Shown here: positions 1 through 8,488 of the stretch, piece after piece
Layout of the letters: the number at the start of each line of letters is the position of its first letter
How positions within the stretch are numbered: position 1 is the stretch's first letter
Assembly (NCBI RefSeq): GCF_040675535.1
Contig: NZ_JBFAPC010000018.1
Span: 1-51,219 of the forward strand
Direction of reading: 5' to 3'
DNA from: Patulibacter sp040675535
Lineage (GTDB): Bacteria > Actinomycetota > Thermoleophilia > Solirubrobacterales > Solirubrobacteraceae
Length of the DNA: 51,219 nucleotides
Notes under the pieces: generated by a model
What the model was told of the DNA's origin: nothing
What the model saw: the letters and a program-made list of their open reading frames with translations, nothing else
Database searches by the model: none
Program-made: the position numbers and the translations under genes

Positions 1-1929
1 CTCGCGCCGTCCGCCGCGTCCGCGGCCACCGCCCCGAAGACCGTCGCGAGGGCGAAGGCCCCGTCGACCACCACCCGCGCCGGCGCGGCGCCGCCGCTGC
101 CCGACGTCGCCGCCGTCCAGGCGCTGAACAAGCCGCTCGTCGACCACGACATCTTCGAGCTCGCGGCGCTGATGCGCGGCGGCGTGACCACCTCGGTCGC
201 CCTGACGACCGCGTACCTCGCGCGGATCGACCGGTTCAACGGGCCGTTCGAGATCTACGGCGACAACGGCGGCTACAACACGTTCATCCGGATCGCCCGC
301 GACGAGGCGCTCGCGCAGGCCGCGGCCGCCGACGCACGGATCGCCGCGGAGGGCGCGGCGGCCCCGATCCTCTGCGGCATCCCGCTGGGGATCAAGGACT
401 CGGTCGGCATCGCCGGCCGCCCGGCGAAGAACGGCACGCACAACTTCGACGCGAACATCGCGCTGGACGACGCGACCGCCGTCGCGCGACTGCGCGACCA
501 GGGCGCCGTGTTCCTCGGACACTGCGTCTGCTCCGCGTACTCCGGCGTCATCGCCGGCACCTTCGCGGGCAACGCGTGGAACAAGGACTACATCCCGGGC
601 GGCTCGAGCCAGGGCTCCGGCGGCGCGCCGATCAACCGGCTCGCGGCGGCGGCGATCGGCGAGGAGACCGGCGGCTCGATCACCTGGCCGGCCGCGATCA
701 ACGGCTCCTCGGCGATCAAGCCGTCGCTCGGTCTCGGCTCGATGGCCGGCGTGATGCCGCTGTCGGCGACCTACGACGTGCTCGGACCGCTCGCGCGCTC
801 CGGCCGCGACGCCGCGCTGATCATGAACGCGATGATCGGGCCCGAGGGCGACGCCGACCCGCAGACGCTCGCCCAGCCGGTGCCGTTCCCGCAGCTGCCG
901 ATGACGCCGCGGGAGGGCTCCAAGCCGCTGGCGGGCCTGACGATCGGCATCCCGCAGACCGATTGGATGACCACGACCGTCGACAACCCGAACAACACGA
1001 GCACCTCGACGGTCCGGCGCGTCTCGCCGCAGTCGGTCTACGACGCCGACCACCAGGCCGCGTTCGCGCGCGTCCGCGGCGAGCTCGAGGCGATGGGCGC
1101 GACCGTCAAGGAGTTCCGCGGCTGCGACATCACCGACTACGGCACGGCGCCGGACTTCCTCGACGGAGACAACCCGTTCTACCTCAACCCCGCGGTGCTC
1201 GACACCGTCGACGGGACGCAGGTGACGCCGCGCAACGCCGTGGTCTTCGCCAACCGCTCGGAGATCCGCTACATCGAGGCGGTCTCGGACTTCGCCGACA
1301 CGCAGTCCCCCGCCGTGAAGACGGCGCTGGCCGCCCAGTACGGCCGGCGCCCGGGCGGCACGACGGACACGAACGTCGCCCCGACGTTCGCGGCCTCGGC
1401 GCTGCTGAACAACGGCATCACGACGAAGACCCGCCGCGAGGGCGAGCGCCGCCGGCGCCTGCTGATCAAGAACTACCAGCAGTCCCTGGACTCCGCGGGC
1501 GTGGACATCATGCTCGTGATGTCGATCGGGGCCGAGGTCGGCAAGCGCCAGCCGCTGAACCCCAGCGCCGGCCTGCCGGTCCGCCGCTACAACCAGATCG
1601 CGAACGACCTCTCCTGGCCGCTCGTGTCGTTCCCGGTGGGCGTCACGTCCAACGCCGGGCTGCCGATCTGCGTGCAGCTGTGGGGCCCGCGCTTCAGCGA
1701 ACCGAAGCTCGTGCAGGCGATGATCGACTACCAGGCCAAGCACCCCGAGCACCACACGCGGTTCCCGGCGGACCCGCAACCCGTCTCGACCAAGACCCTG
1801 CCCCCCGCGCTGGCCGCCCGGGTCGCGGAGGCGACGGCGATCGCGGAGTCCCCCGACGCCCCGATCGACCCGGCCAGCAGCAACGACCCGGTCGTGCAGG
1901 AGAACGCGGCGATCGCCGCGCGCGGCTAG
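1..1929 (+). CDS. Amidase signature family hydrolase (5' partial)
   Basis: The frame is open from base 1, so the gene begins left of the window; the first internal ATG at 172 is not the true start because the preceding 57 codons (an Ala/Pro/Thr-rich stretch, then a helical segment) read as protein. Amidase signature enzymes hydrolyse amides with a Ser-cisSer-Lys triad. All three parts are visible: Lys in GIPLGIKDS (codon 394-396), cis-Ser in GGSSQGS (codon 616-618) and the nucleophile Ser in GEETGGS (codon 676-678). The Ala/Thr-rich start suggests a secreted or tethered form, which is inference. The substrate cannot be told. Its TAG overlaps the stop codon of the convergent reductase gene. 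Confidence 0.9.
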   Translation, partial: LAPSAASAATAPKTVARAKAPSTTTRAGAAPPLPDVAAVQALNKPLVDHDIFELAALMRGGVTTSVALTTAYLARIDRFNGPFEIYGDNGGYNTFIRIARDEALAQAAAADARIAAEGAAAPILCGIPLGIKDSVGIAGRPAKNGTHNFDANIALDDATAVARLRDQGAVFLGHCVCSAYSGVIAGTFAGNAWNKDYIPGGSSQGSGGAPINRLAAAAIGEETGGSITWPAAINGSSAIKPSLGLGSMAGVMPLSATYDVLGPLARSGRDAALIMNAMIGPEGDADPQTLAQPVPFPQLPMTPREGSKPLAGLTIGIPQTDWMTTTVDNPNNTSTSTVRRVSPQSVYDADHQAAFARVRGELEAMGATVKEFRGCDITDYGTAPDFLDGDNPFYLNPAVLDTVDGTQVTPRNAVVFANRSEIRYIEAVSDFADTQSPAVKTALAAQYGRRPGGTTDTNVAPTFAASALLNNGITTKTRREGERRRRLLIKNYQQSLDSAGVDIMLVMSIGAEVGKRQPLNPSAGLPVRRYNQIANDLSWPLVSFPVGVTSNAGLPICVQLWGPRFSEPKLVQAMIDYQAKHPEHHTRFPADPQPVSTKTLPPALAARVAEATAIAESPDAPIDPASSNDPVVQENAAIAARG

Positions 1930-2804
1930 CCGAGCGGGTTGGCGGCCGGCACCACGCCGGCCAGCCGCCCGAGGTCCTCGGCGTCGAGCTCCAGGTCGCC
2001 GGCCGCGAGGTTCTCCTCGAGGTGGGCGACGGAGCTCGTGCCGGCGATCAGCAGGACGTGCTCGTCGCGGGCCAGCAGCCAGGCGAGCGCGATCTGGGTC
2101 GTCGTGGCGCCGTGCTTCTCGGCGGTCGCGGCGATCGCCGGGTCCGCGGCGAGCTTCGCCGGGCCGCCCGTGAACGCCGAGCCGAGCGGGAAGTACGGCA
2201 CGTAGGCCACGTCCCGCTCGATGCAGCGCTCCAGCACGTCCTCGTCGGAGCGGTCGATGATGCTGAACGGGTTCTGGACGCAGGCGACGTCGACGAGGTC
2301 GAGCGCCTGGTCCAGTTCGTCGCGGGTCACGGTCGAGACGCCGATCTGGTCGAGCTTGCCCTCGTCGCGCAGGTCCTGGAGCACGCCGAGCTGCTCGGCG
2401 ATCGGGACGCCCGGACCGTCCCCGTGGCGGCGCAGGTTGACGAGGTCCATGCGCTCGACGCCGAGCGCGCGGAGGTTCGCCTCGACGTCCTCGCGCAGGT
2501 GCTGCGGGTCCTGCGCCGGCAGCCACGCGCCCTCGGCGTCGCGCCGGGCGCCGACCTTCGTCGCGATCCGCAGGCCGTCCGGGTAGGGGTGCAGCGTCTC
2601 GCGGATCAGCGCGTTGACGACGTCGGGGCCGTAGAACTGCGCCGTGTCGAGGTGGTCGACGCCGAGCTCGATCGCCCGGCGCAGCACGGCGCGCGCCGCG
2701 TCGGGGTCCTTCGGCGGTCCGAGGACACCGGGGCCCGCGAGCTGCATCGCCCCGAAGCCCATCCGGTTCACCGTGATCGTGCCGAGCCTGCCGTGGGAAG
2801 TCAT
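1926..2804 (-). CDS. Aldo/keto reductase
   Basis: NADPH-dependent aldo/keto reductase of about 292 residues, normal for the family. The TIM-barrel landmarks are present: LDTAQFYG near residue 45 (catalytic Asp and Tyr), KVG (catalytic Lys), and a C-terminal LLIAGTSSVAHLEEN cofactor-binding segment. The usual catalytic His after strand 4 is replaced in the NLRRHGDG segment, so activity should be checked. An 87-residue upstream extension of the frame is rejected: it is Arg/Ser-rich and covers the divergent regulator. The chosen ATG lies 6 nt after a CACGAT -10 box. The divergent HTH gene probably controls it, a common pairing for this family. Confidence 0.88.
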   Translation of the reverse strand: MTSHGRLGTITVNRMGFGAMQLAGPGVLGPPKDPDAARAVLRRAIELGVDHLDTAQFYGPDVVNALIRETLHPYPDGLRIATKVGARRDAEGAWLPAQDPQHLREDVEANLRALGVERMDLVNLRRHGDGPGVPIAEQLGVLQDLRDEGKLDQIGVSTVTRDELDQALDLVDVACVQNPFSIIDRSDEDVLERCIERDVAYVPYFPLGSAFTGGPAKLAADPAIAATAEKHGATTTQIALAWLLARDEHVLLIAGTSSVAHLEENLAAGDLELDAEDLGRLAGVVPAANPLG

Positions 2805-2838
2805 GGACCGATCGTGGGGCACGGCGCGGAGTGGGACA
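2805..2838. promoter_or_regulatory. Divergent promoter region, aldo/keto reductase and HTH regulator
   Basis: Only 34 nt separate two divergent start codons. On the minus strand TTGTCC (2834-2839) and CACGAT (2811-2816) are 17 nt apart, and the -10 ends 6 nt before the reductase ATG, implying a leaderless transcript. The -35 box overlaps the regulator's own start codon, so a protein bound here would affect both genes. Confidence 0.6.
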
Positions 2839-3714
2839 ATGACCGAGCGCAACATGGGACCCACACCACCACCCACGCCGCCCACCCGGCACGCCGAGCT
2901 GGGCGAGTTCCTCCGCCTGCACCGCGAGGGCACCACCCCCGACAGCGTCGGCCTGCAGCCCGTCGGCCGCCGCCGCACGCCCGGCCTGCGGCGCGAGGAG
3001 GTCTCGCAGCTGGCCGGGGTCGGGCTCTCCTGGTACACGTGGCTCGAGCAGGGCCGCGACGTCACGCCGTCCGCGAGCGTGCTCGACGCGCTGGCCCGCG
3101 TCCTCGACCTCGCCCCCGCCGAGCGCGCGCACCTCTTCCACCTGACCGGGGTCGCGGAGCCGACGGCGGACGGGCCGTACCCGACGACCGCCCCCGACGA
3201 CCTGCGGTCGATCGTCGACGGCCTCGATCCCTACCCCGCCTACCTGCTCGGTCCGCGCCTGGACGTGCTTGGCTGGAACGCCGCCGCCACGCGGATCCTC
3301 GGCACGCCGTCGGCGGCCCCGGACGGCATCCCCAACGTCCTGTGGTGGATGTTCACGTCCGCCGACCGCGACGGCCCGGCCTGGAACGAGACGTCGCGCA
3401 ACATGCTCGCGCGGTTCCGCGGCCAGCACGCCCGGCGCTACGACGACCCGGCGTTCGCCGCGCTGATCGCGGCGCTGCTGGACGCCAGCCCGCGCTTCCG
3501 CGACCTGTGGCCGCGGCACGAGGTGCTCGCAGCGCAGTCGGGCGCGAAGGTCATCGACACGCTGGACCACGGGCGCCTGCGGTTCCATCACCTGCAGTCG
3601 ATCCCGACCAGCTCCCCCGAGCTGCGCATGACGCAGTTCGTCCCCGCGGACGAGCACACGCGCGAAGCGTTCCTGCGGCTGGCCGAGGGTGCGGGCTCCG
3701 TCGCGCGAGCCTGA
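2839..3714 (+). CDS. XRE-family regulator with MmyB-like ligand domain
   Basis: DNA-binding transcription regulator of 291 residues. Residues about 10-75 form a helix-turn-helix with the family hallmark RRRTPGLRREEVSQLAGVG, followed by SWYTWLEQGRDVTPS. The remainder matches the MmyB-like ligand-binding domain (PAYLLGPRLDVLGWNAAA, then WWMFT, then RFRGQ and a C-terminal HLQS...PELRM segment). These regulators commonly sit divergent from an oxidoreductase and repress it, as here. The ATG at 2839 is chosen; an in-frame ATG at 2854 is an alternative. The ligand is unknown. Confidence 0.88.
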   Translation: MTERNMGPTPPPTPPTRHAELGEFLRLHREGTTPDSVGLQPVGRRRTPGLRREEVSQLAGVGLSWYTWLEQGRDVTPSASVLDALARVLDLAPAERAHLFHLTGVAEPTADGPYPTTAPDDLRSIVDGLDPYPAYLLGPRLDVLGWNAAATRILGTPSAAPDGIPNVLWWMFTSADRDGPAWNETSRNMLARFRGQHARRYDDPAFAALIAALLDASPRFRDLWPRHEVLAAQSGAKVIDTLDHGRLRFHHLQSIPTSSPELRMTQFVPADEHTREAFLRLAEGAGSVARA

Positions 3715-3927
3715 CGCGCGGTCGTCGCGGGCGTCGGACGCGGGCGCCGACGTCGGCCGCAGGCGTGTGGGACGCGCGACGTCCTGCGACGAGCCGAGCC
3801 GTACGAGCGGGCCCCGTCGCGTCGGCGCGCGGCCCGGCCACCCGCCCGCGACGCGCGACGTCCCCGGACGGCGGGGCCGCCGTCGCCACCCGTGGTGCCC
3901 GCGATCACCGGGGGCTACCGTTGGGTG

Positions 3928-4269
3928 ATGCCCGAGTTCGCCTGGGACCGCAAGCGCGTGATCGTCGCCGACGCGCGCCGCAGCGTCAGCGTCCCGCTCG
4001 ACGCCGAGGGCATCGACGACCTGACGTCGGTCCTCGAATCACGCCTGCAGCGCTTCTTCACCGACGGCCGCGTGGCCGTGGTCCTCGTCGACGGCGAGTA
4101 CCAGGTGCACTTCCACGAGCTCATCCGCGAGTGGACGCTCGACCGGGTCCAGGAGTACGCCGACCGCATCCTCGCGGGCGTCGACGGCGACGCGAAGAAC
4201 GGCTGGACCATCGGCGACGAGATGGAGCACGTCTTCAACCGCACGCCGCAGGAGCCGCAGGGCGGCTGA
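3928..4269 (+). CDS. Conserved-looking small hypothetical protein
   Basis: Encodes 113 residues beginning MPEFAWDRKR. No domain is recognised. The protein is mixed charged, without a signal peptide or membrane span, and looks cytosolic. Third-position GC is near complete, which supports coding. The ATG at 3928 is preferred to an upstream GTG at 3892 because TACCGT (3916-3921) lies exactly 6 nt before it, the same leaderless arrangement seen at several genes here. It precedes the sigma factor gene by 78 nt and may be unrelated to it. Confidence 0.7.
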   Translation: MPEFAWDRKRVIVADARRSVSVPLDAEGIDDLTSVLESRLQRFFTDGRVAVVLVDGEYQVHFHELIREWTLDRVQEYADRILAGVDGDAKNGWTIGDEMEHVFNRTPQEPQGG

Positions 4270-4347
4270 GGGTCCGTCGGAGCGCTCGTCGGTCCCGGAA
4301 ACCGGTCCGCGCGAACTTCCCGGGACCCTGCGGCCATGAACCAGTAG

Positions 4348-4929
4348 ATGCCGCCCCCAGGAGGACTCCCCCGCCGCGACCGTGACGACGATCCCGCGTT
4401 CGTCGCGCTCTTCCGCGACGCACAGGGCCCTGTCCTGCGGTTCCTCCGCCGGCGGCTCGGGGACCGGGCGGCCGAGGACGCCGCCGCCGACGTCTTCGAG
4501 CGCGCCCTGCGGCAGCACCGCGACGGGCGGCTCCCGGTCGACGCAGGCGCGGCGTGGCTGCTGGGGATCGCCACGAACGTGATCTCGGAGCGACGAAGGG
4601 CCGAACGCCGGAGGCTCCGCGCGCTCGAGCGCCTGTCCTCGCGCGCCGCCCCGGCGCCGCGGCCCGACGAGCAGCCCGGCGGCGAGCCCGCCCTGGACCC
4701 GGACCTCGTGCGCGCGCTCGCCGCGCTGACGCCGATCGACCGCGACGCGCTGCTCCTGCTCGCCTGGGGCGAGCTCTCCTACGACGAGATCGCGACCGCG
4801 CTCGCCGTCCCGATCGGCACGGTCCGCTCGCGCATCGCCCGCGCCCGCCGGCACCTCGACGCCACGCTCTCCCCGGCGGCCCCGGCCCACCGCGAGCGCC
4901 ACGACCTCATCGGAGTCCCCCGTGCCTGA
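4348..4929 (+). CDS. ECF-type RNA polymerase sigma factor
   Basis: Sigma-70 family protein of 193 residues. Region 2 runs from about residue 17 (FVALFRDAQGPVLRFLRRRL) to AWLLGIATNVISERRR; region 4 covers LTPIDRDALLLLAWGELSYDEIATALAVPIGTVRSRIARARRHL. The recognition helix (PIGTVRSRIARAR) is of the common ECF type and differs from those of four other sigma genes in this window. It also lacks their GTCACA upstream box. The last 8 nt overlap the downstream membrane-partner gene, the typical layout of a sigma/anti-sigma pair. ATG at 4348 is the only sensible in-frame start; a GTG at 4382 after an AGGAGG is out of frame. Confidence 0.88.
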   Translation: MPPPGGLPRRDRDDDPAFVALFRDAQGPVLRFLRRRLGDRAAEDAAADVFERALRQHRDGRLPVDAGAAWLLGIATNVISERRRAERRRLRALERLSSRAAPAPRPDEQPGGEPALDPDLVRALAALTPIDRDALLLLAWGELSYDEIATALAVPIGTVRSRIARARRHLDATLSPAAPAHRERHDLIGVPRA

Positions 4930-6088
4930 CCGCGACCCGCAGCTCCCCCCGATCGCCGTCGACGACCTGCGCGCGCACGCCGACCTCGGCCTGTCGTCCG
5001 CCGCCGGACGGCGGCTGGAGCGCCGGATGGAGCGCCGGATGGAGCGCCGGATGCGCCGCTCCCTCGGCCGCGCTCCCGGCCCGTCGCCGCGCCCGCCGAG
5101 CCTGCGCCTCCTCTCCCGCCGGACCCGCGTCGTCGTCGTGGCGGTCGTCGCGGCGCTCGCCCTGTCCAGTGCCGCCGTCGCCGCGCTCGTCGCGACGAAC
5201 GAGTCCGCGCCGCTCGACGGCCGGTTCTCGCCGGCGGGGACCAGCGTGCCCCACCCCGGAGCCACGTACCGCTTCGACGTCCGCCCGAACCTCGCGGTCG
5301 GCACGGTGGGCTGGTGCACCGTGATCACGCTCAGCGACGCCGGGAGGCCCGGCGGCGGCTCGGACTGCGGTTCGGCGCGCACGACCGCCGACCCGGTGCT
5401 CGACGGCGGCGGGCTGTCGATCTTCGACCGGCCGGGCGACCCGCGAAGCGAGCGCCAGATCGCCTACGCGATCGTCGACCATCGGATCGCCGCCGGACGC
5501 CGCGGCAGCGACGGCGTGGTCGTCACCGCCCGCAGCGACCGCCGGCTCCCGGCCGGGTGGCGCTCCATCGTCGTCGTGCAGGCCGGGGCGCACGGCATCG
5601 GCTACGTCGGCCCGGACGGCCGGCCGGTGCGCCGCCTGACCGACACCGAGCAGGGGGCCGCGCGCATCCCCGACCAGGCGCGACGGCGCGTCGGCCCGGC
5701 GGCCCTGGCCCGCCTGGCGCGTTGCGGGCTGGACGGTGCGCCCGGGAGCGCCGTCCGGGTCGACGGAGGCCGGGCGCTGAGCGCGGCCCCACAGCCGTCG
5801 GCGGACGTCAACGGCCGCGCGTTCCTCAGCTGCGCGAGCGCCCGCATCACGTACCGGGACCGCGGGTACATCGCGACCGTCCTGCTCGACGCCGCGGATC
5901 CCGGACGGGCCCGCCCCGACGAGCTGCCCGGCGCCGTCCCCCGGGGCGGCGACGTCGAGCTCGCGGCGACGGCGCAGGCACAGCCGGCCCTCGCGCGCCG
6001 CGTCGGACGGGCGTGGATCGTCGTCCAGGGACCGGACGCCACAGGGCGGGCGGCGGTGCTCCACGACCTGCGGATCCCGCACCGCTGA
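4922..6088 (+). CDS. Single-span membrane protein, putative sigma-factor partner
   Basis: A 388-residue protein with a GTG start overlapping the sigma gene by 8 nt. Layout: N-terminal cytosolic part (about 65 residues) with a helical PPIAVDDLRAHADLGLSS start and a triplicated ERRM motif, one membrane span (RVVVVAVVAALALSSAAVAALVA cut short here: about residues 62-83), then a large outer domain with TVGWCTVITL, YAIVDH, LPAGWRSIVVV and NGRAFLSCASA segments. The outer domain is clearly paralogous to that of the gene at 48809. No zinc-binding HxxxCxxC anti-sigma motif is present. The role as anti-sigma or signal sensor is inferred from position and topology only. Confidence 0.75.
   Translation: MPDRDPQLPPIAVDDLRAHADLGLSSAAGRRLERRMERRMERRMRRSLGRAPGPSPRPPSLRLLSRRTRVVVVAVVAALALSSAAVAALVATNESAPLDGRFSPAGTSVPHPGATYRFDVRPNLAVGTVGWCTVITLSDAGRPGGGSDCGSARTTADPVLDGGGLSIFDRPGDPRSERQIAYAIVDHRIAAGRRGSDGVVVTARSDRRLPAGWRSIVVVQAGAHGIGYVGPDGRPVRRLTDTEQGAARIPDQARRRVGPAALARLARCGLDGAPGSAVRVDGGRALSAAPQPSADVNGRAFLSCASARITYRDRGYIATVLLDAADPGRARPDELPGAVPRGGDVELAATAQAQPALARRVGRAWIVVQGPDATGRAAVLHDLRIPHR
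5018..5053 (+). repeat. Three tandem 12-bp repeats inside the partner gene
   Basis: GAGCGCCGGATG occurs three times head to tail (5018-5029, 5030-5041, 5042-5053), encoding ERRM three times in the cytosolic part just before the membrane span. The identity at every base, including wobble positions, points to recent slippage expansion. Confidence 0.95.
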
Positions 6089-6140
6089 ACGGCGGATCCG
6101 CATCGCCGAGGGAGGACCGGCACCCCGCCTCGATCAAAAG

Positions 6141-6169
6141 CGGACCGTGGTCCGATTCAGTGCTACGAT
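6141..6169 (+). promoter_or_regulatory. Promoter with palindromic operator for the LLM oxidoreductase
   Basis: CGGACCGTGGTCCG (6141-6154) is a 6-bp inverted repeat with a 2-nt centre. A TACGAT -10 box lies at 6164-6169, and the position 17 nt upstream of it falls on the left arm of the palindrome, so a bound protein would block the -35 region. The -10 ends 6 nt before the ATG. No regulator gene is adjacent. Confidence 0.55.
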
Positions 6170-6175
6170 CGGTCC

Positions 6176-7216
6176 ATGGAACGCATCGGATTCCTCTCCT
6201 TCGGCCACTGGGGCCGCAGCCGCGGGTCGCAGACGCCGACGGCCGGCGACGCGCTCACGCAGACGATCGAGCTCGCGGTCGCCGCCGAGGAGCTCGGCAT
6301 CGACGGGGCCTACGCGCGGGTGCACCACTTCGCGCGGCAGATCTCGTCGCCGTTCCCCCTGCTCGCGGCGATGGCCGCGCGGACCAGCCGCATCGAGCTG
6401 GGCACCGGCATCATCGACATGCGGTACGAGCAGCCGCGGTACATGGCGGAGGCCGCCGCGTCGGCGGACCTGATCAGCGGCGGGCGGCTGCAGCTCGGGC
6501 TGAGCCGGGGCTCACCCGAGCCCGCCGTCGACGGCGCCCGGCACTTCGGCATGACGCCCGCGGACGGGCAGACGGACGCCGACATGGCGCGCGAACACAC
6601 GGCCGCGTTCCGATCGGCGATCGCCGGGGAGCGCTTCGCGGAGGCCGACCCGAAGATGGCAGGCATGGCCGGCCGGCTCCCCATCGAGCCGCAGTCGCCC
6701 GGGCTCGGTGACCGCGTCTGGTGGGGGTCCGGTTCGCGCCCGACGGCCGTCTGGGCGGCGCAGCAGGGCATGAACCTGATGAGCTCGACGCTGCTGCTCG
6801 AGGACACGGGCACGCCGTTCCACGAGCTCCAGCACCAGCAGATCCTGCTCTTCCGCGAGGCGTGGGCGGAGGCCGGCTGGGCCCGGACCCCGCGCGTGTC
6901 GGTGAGCCGCAGCGTCCTGCCGATCACCTCCGACCTGGACCGGCAGTACTTCGGTCGCGGCGGCGGCAGCGACCAGGTGGGCGTGCTCGACGGGGTCCTC
7001 TCGCGCTTCGGCAAGAGCTACGTCGGCGAGCCGGACGCGATCGTGGAAGAGCTCCGCCGCGACTCCGCGGTGCGGGCCGCCGACACCCTGCTGCTGACGG
7101 TCCCCAACCAGCTCGGTGTCGAGTACAACGCCCGCCTGCTGGAGACCGTCGCCCGCGACATCGCCCCGGCCCTGGGCTGGACGCCGGCGACCGAGCGGGA
7201 CGCGGCCGCGGCGTAG
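6176..7216 (+). CDS. LLM-class (luciferase-like) flavin-dependent oxidoreductase
   Basis: A 346-residue protein of the bacterial luciferase-like monooxygenase family, which uses reduced FMN or F420. Visible marks: N-terminal ERIGFLSFGHWG strand, ELAVAAEELGIDGAYARVHHF (the family's E-x-LG-D/S-hh-x-EHH pattern), LGTGIIDM, GGRLQLGLSRG, WGSGSRPTAVWAAQQGMNLM and a late SYVGEPDAIVEEL. Length is normal. It stands alone, with an operator overlapping its promoter, and ends 13 nt from the convergent alkyltransferase gene. The substrate cannot be predicted. Confidence 0.88.
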   Translation: MERIGFLSFGHWGRSRGSQTPTAGDALTQTIELAVAAEELGIDGAYARVHHFARQISSPFPLLAAMAARTSRIELGTGIIDMRYEQPRYMAEAAASADLISGGRLQLGLSRGSPEPAVDGARHFGMTPADGQTDADMAREHTAAFRSAIAGERFAEADPKMAGMAGRLPIEPQSPGLGDRVWWGSGSRPTAVWAAQQGMNLMSSTLLLEDTGTPFHELQHQQILLFREAWAEAGWARTPRVSVSRSVLPITSDLDRQYFGRGGGSDQVGVLDGVLSRFGKSYVGEPDAIVEELRRDSAVRAADTLLLTVPNQLGVEYNARLLETVARDIAPALGWTPATERDAAAA

Positions 7217-7229
7217 GGAGCGGTCGCCC

Positions 7230-7751
7230 TCAGAACAGCGTCAGGGCCTCGTCCGGGATCCGGTCCCACCGGCTCCCGGGCCCGGCCTCCAGCGCGAGCA
7301 GGCGGCGCTTGCGGTCGAGGCCGCCGGCGTAGCCCGTGAGCGCGCCGTCGCCGCCGAGGACGCGGTGGCACGGGACGATCAGCGACAGCGGGTTGCGGCC
7401 GACGGCCCGCCCGACCGTCCGGGCGAGCGCCGGATCGCCGAGCTCCCGCGCGATCGTGCCGTACGTCGTCGTCGCGCCGTAGGGGATCGCGTCCAGCCGC
7501 TCCCAGACGCGCCGCTCGAAGGCGCTCCCGATCCGGACGGTCGGGAGGTCGAACGAGGTCCGCTCCCCCGCGAGGTACTCGCACAGCTGCCGCTCGGCCT
7601 CCTCGAAGCCGGTCGCGACCTCCGCCCCGAACCCGCCGCGGTCCGGCCGAGTCCAGTGCCCGGGAAAGTAGATCCCGGCCAGGACGCCGTCCTGCGCGAC
7701 GAGCGTGAGCTCCCCGGTCGGGGTGTCGATGGTCTGCTGGGTCGTCGTCAT
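7230..7751 (-). CDS. ogt: Methylated-DNA--protein-cysteine S-methyltransferase
   Basis: DNA repair suicide enzyme that moves alkyl groups from O6-alkylguanine to its own Cys. The 173-residue protein carries the active site IVPCHRVLG (Cys near residue 127), the upstream RTVGRAVGRNPL helix-turn-helix segment with the Arg finger, and the ATTTYGTIARELG turn. The N-terminal domain (residues 1-80) is the short Ogt type and lacks an Ada regulatory domain. The long upstream frame extension (135 residues, Arg/Ala-rich) is rejected; the ATG at 7751 follows a GGAG-like site. Confidence 0.93.
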   Translation of the reverse strand: MTTTQQTIDTPTGELTLVAQDGVLAGIYFPGHWTRPDRGGFGAEVATGFEEAERQLCEYLAGERTSFDLPTVRIGSAFERRVWERLDAIPYGATTTYGTIARELGDPALARTVGRAVGRNPLSLIVPCHRVLGGDGALTGYAGGLDRKRRLLALEAGPGSRWDRIPDEALTLF

Positions 7752-7941
7752 CCGGGTCGCTCCGCGTCGGTGGTCGGGGGTCCTGGTGGTAGGACGGCCG
7801 AGGCGGGGAGGACGTGAGATCCGGATCGGGCCGAGACGATCCGGCGGACCGCCCCGGCCACCGGCTTCCGACCCTGTGCCGTGTGCCTGCCGGAGCGCTA
7901 CGCGACGTGGAAGGCCGCGCGGGGCTGAGCGCGCCGCGGCG

Positions 7942-8421
7942 TCAGCGGGCGCGGCGCCACCAGCGCCGGCGTGCGGACGGCACGTGCTCGTAGTGCCCCG
8001 GGCACGACAGCCCGCCGTTCGTGACGCCGATCTTCTGCCGGCACCGGTCGCCGGGCCGGAGCCCGAAGCCGGCGGGCGCGGTCCGGTGGCGACAGAACAC
8101 GTAGCTGCAGCGGAGCGCGTCACCGGGCGTCGCGGCGTCGCGGGCCGCGGCCGCACGACGCCGGTTCTCGGCCGCCACGACCTGCGACGGGGTGGCGTCG
8201 GACGGCGGGAGCTCCGGGACGCTCGTGACCAGGTCGTCCTCGAGCACGTAGAGGTCCAGGCCCGGCGGAGCGATCGCGGCGGCGGCGCTCCGGATCCGGT
8301 CGCCGTGGCCGGCGACGACCCGGAGCGTCACGCTGCCGGGCCTCGGACGGTCGTCGAGGACGGCGAGGACGCCGGCCATCCGGCGCACGTCGGTGTCGAA
8401 CTGGCGGCGTCGGCGGTCCAC
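7942..8421 (-). CDS. Hypothetical protein with a C-terminal Cys/His cluster
   Basis: A 159-residue protein starting MDRRRRQFDTDVRRMAGVLA. No family is recognised. The C-terminal third holds the pattern CSYVFCRHR, then GDRCRQKIG, then CPGHYEHVP: four Cys and several His in about 40 residues, which could bind zinc. The N-terminal half has alternating strand/helix character (VTLRVVAGHGDRI, LDLYVLEDDLV). No signal peptide or membrane span. It lies between the alkyltransferase and azoreductase genes on the same strand, 190 nt and 67 nt away, so an operon is uncertain. Confidence 0.65.
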   Translation of the reverse strand: MDRRRRQFDTDVRRMAGVLAVLDDRPRPGSVTLRVVAGHGDRIRSAAAAIAPPGLDLYVLEDDLVTSVPELPPSDATPSQVVAAENRRRAAAARDAATPGDALRCSYVFCRHRTAPAGFGLRPGDRCRQKIGVTNGGLSCPGHYEHVPSARRRWWRRAR

Positions 8422-8488
8422 GGGCTCCTCTCACCCGGAACGGTAGGCGACCGGCGACGCCGCCGTCCCCTCGTCGGCGCTCCACCGC

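Noticed and set aside
576..4385. 1269-codon open frame on the plus strand over amidase, reductase and regulator genes
   Set aside because: Arg/Ala/Pro-rich translation with no motif; it is a by-product of very high GC and covers four well-supported genes.
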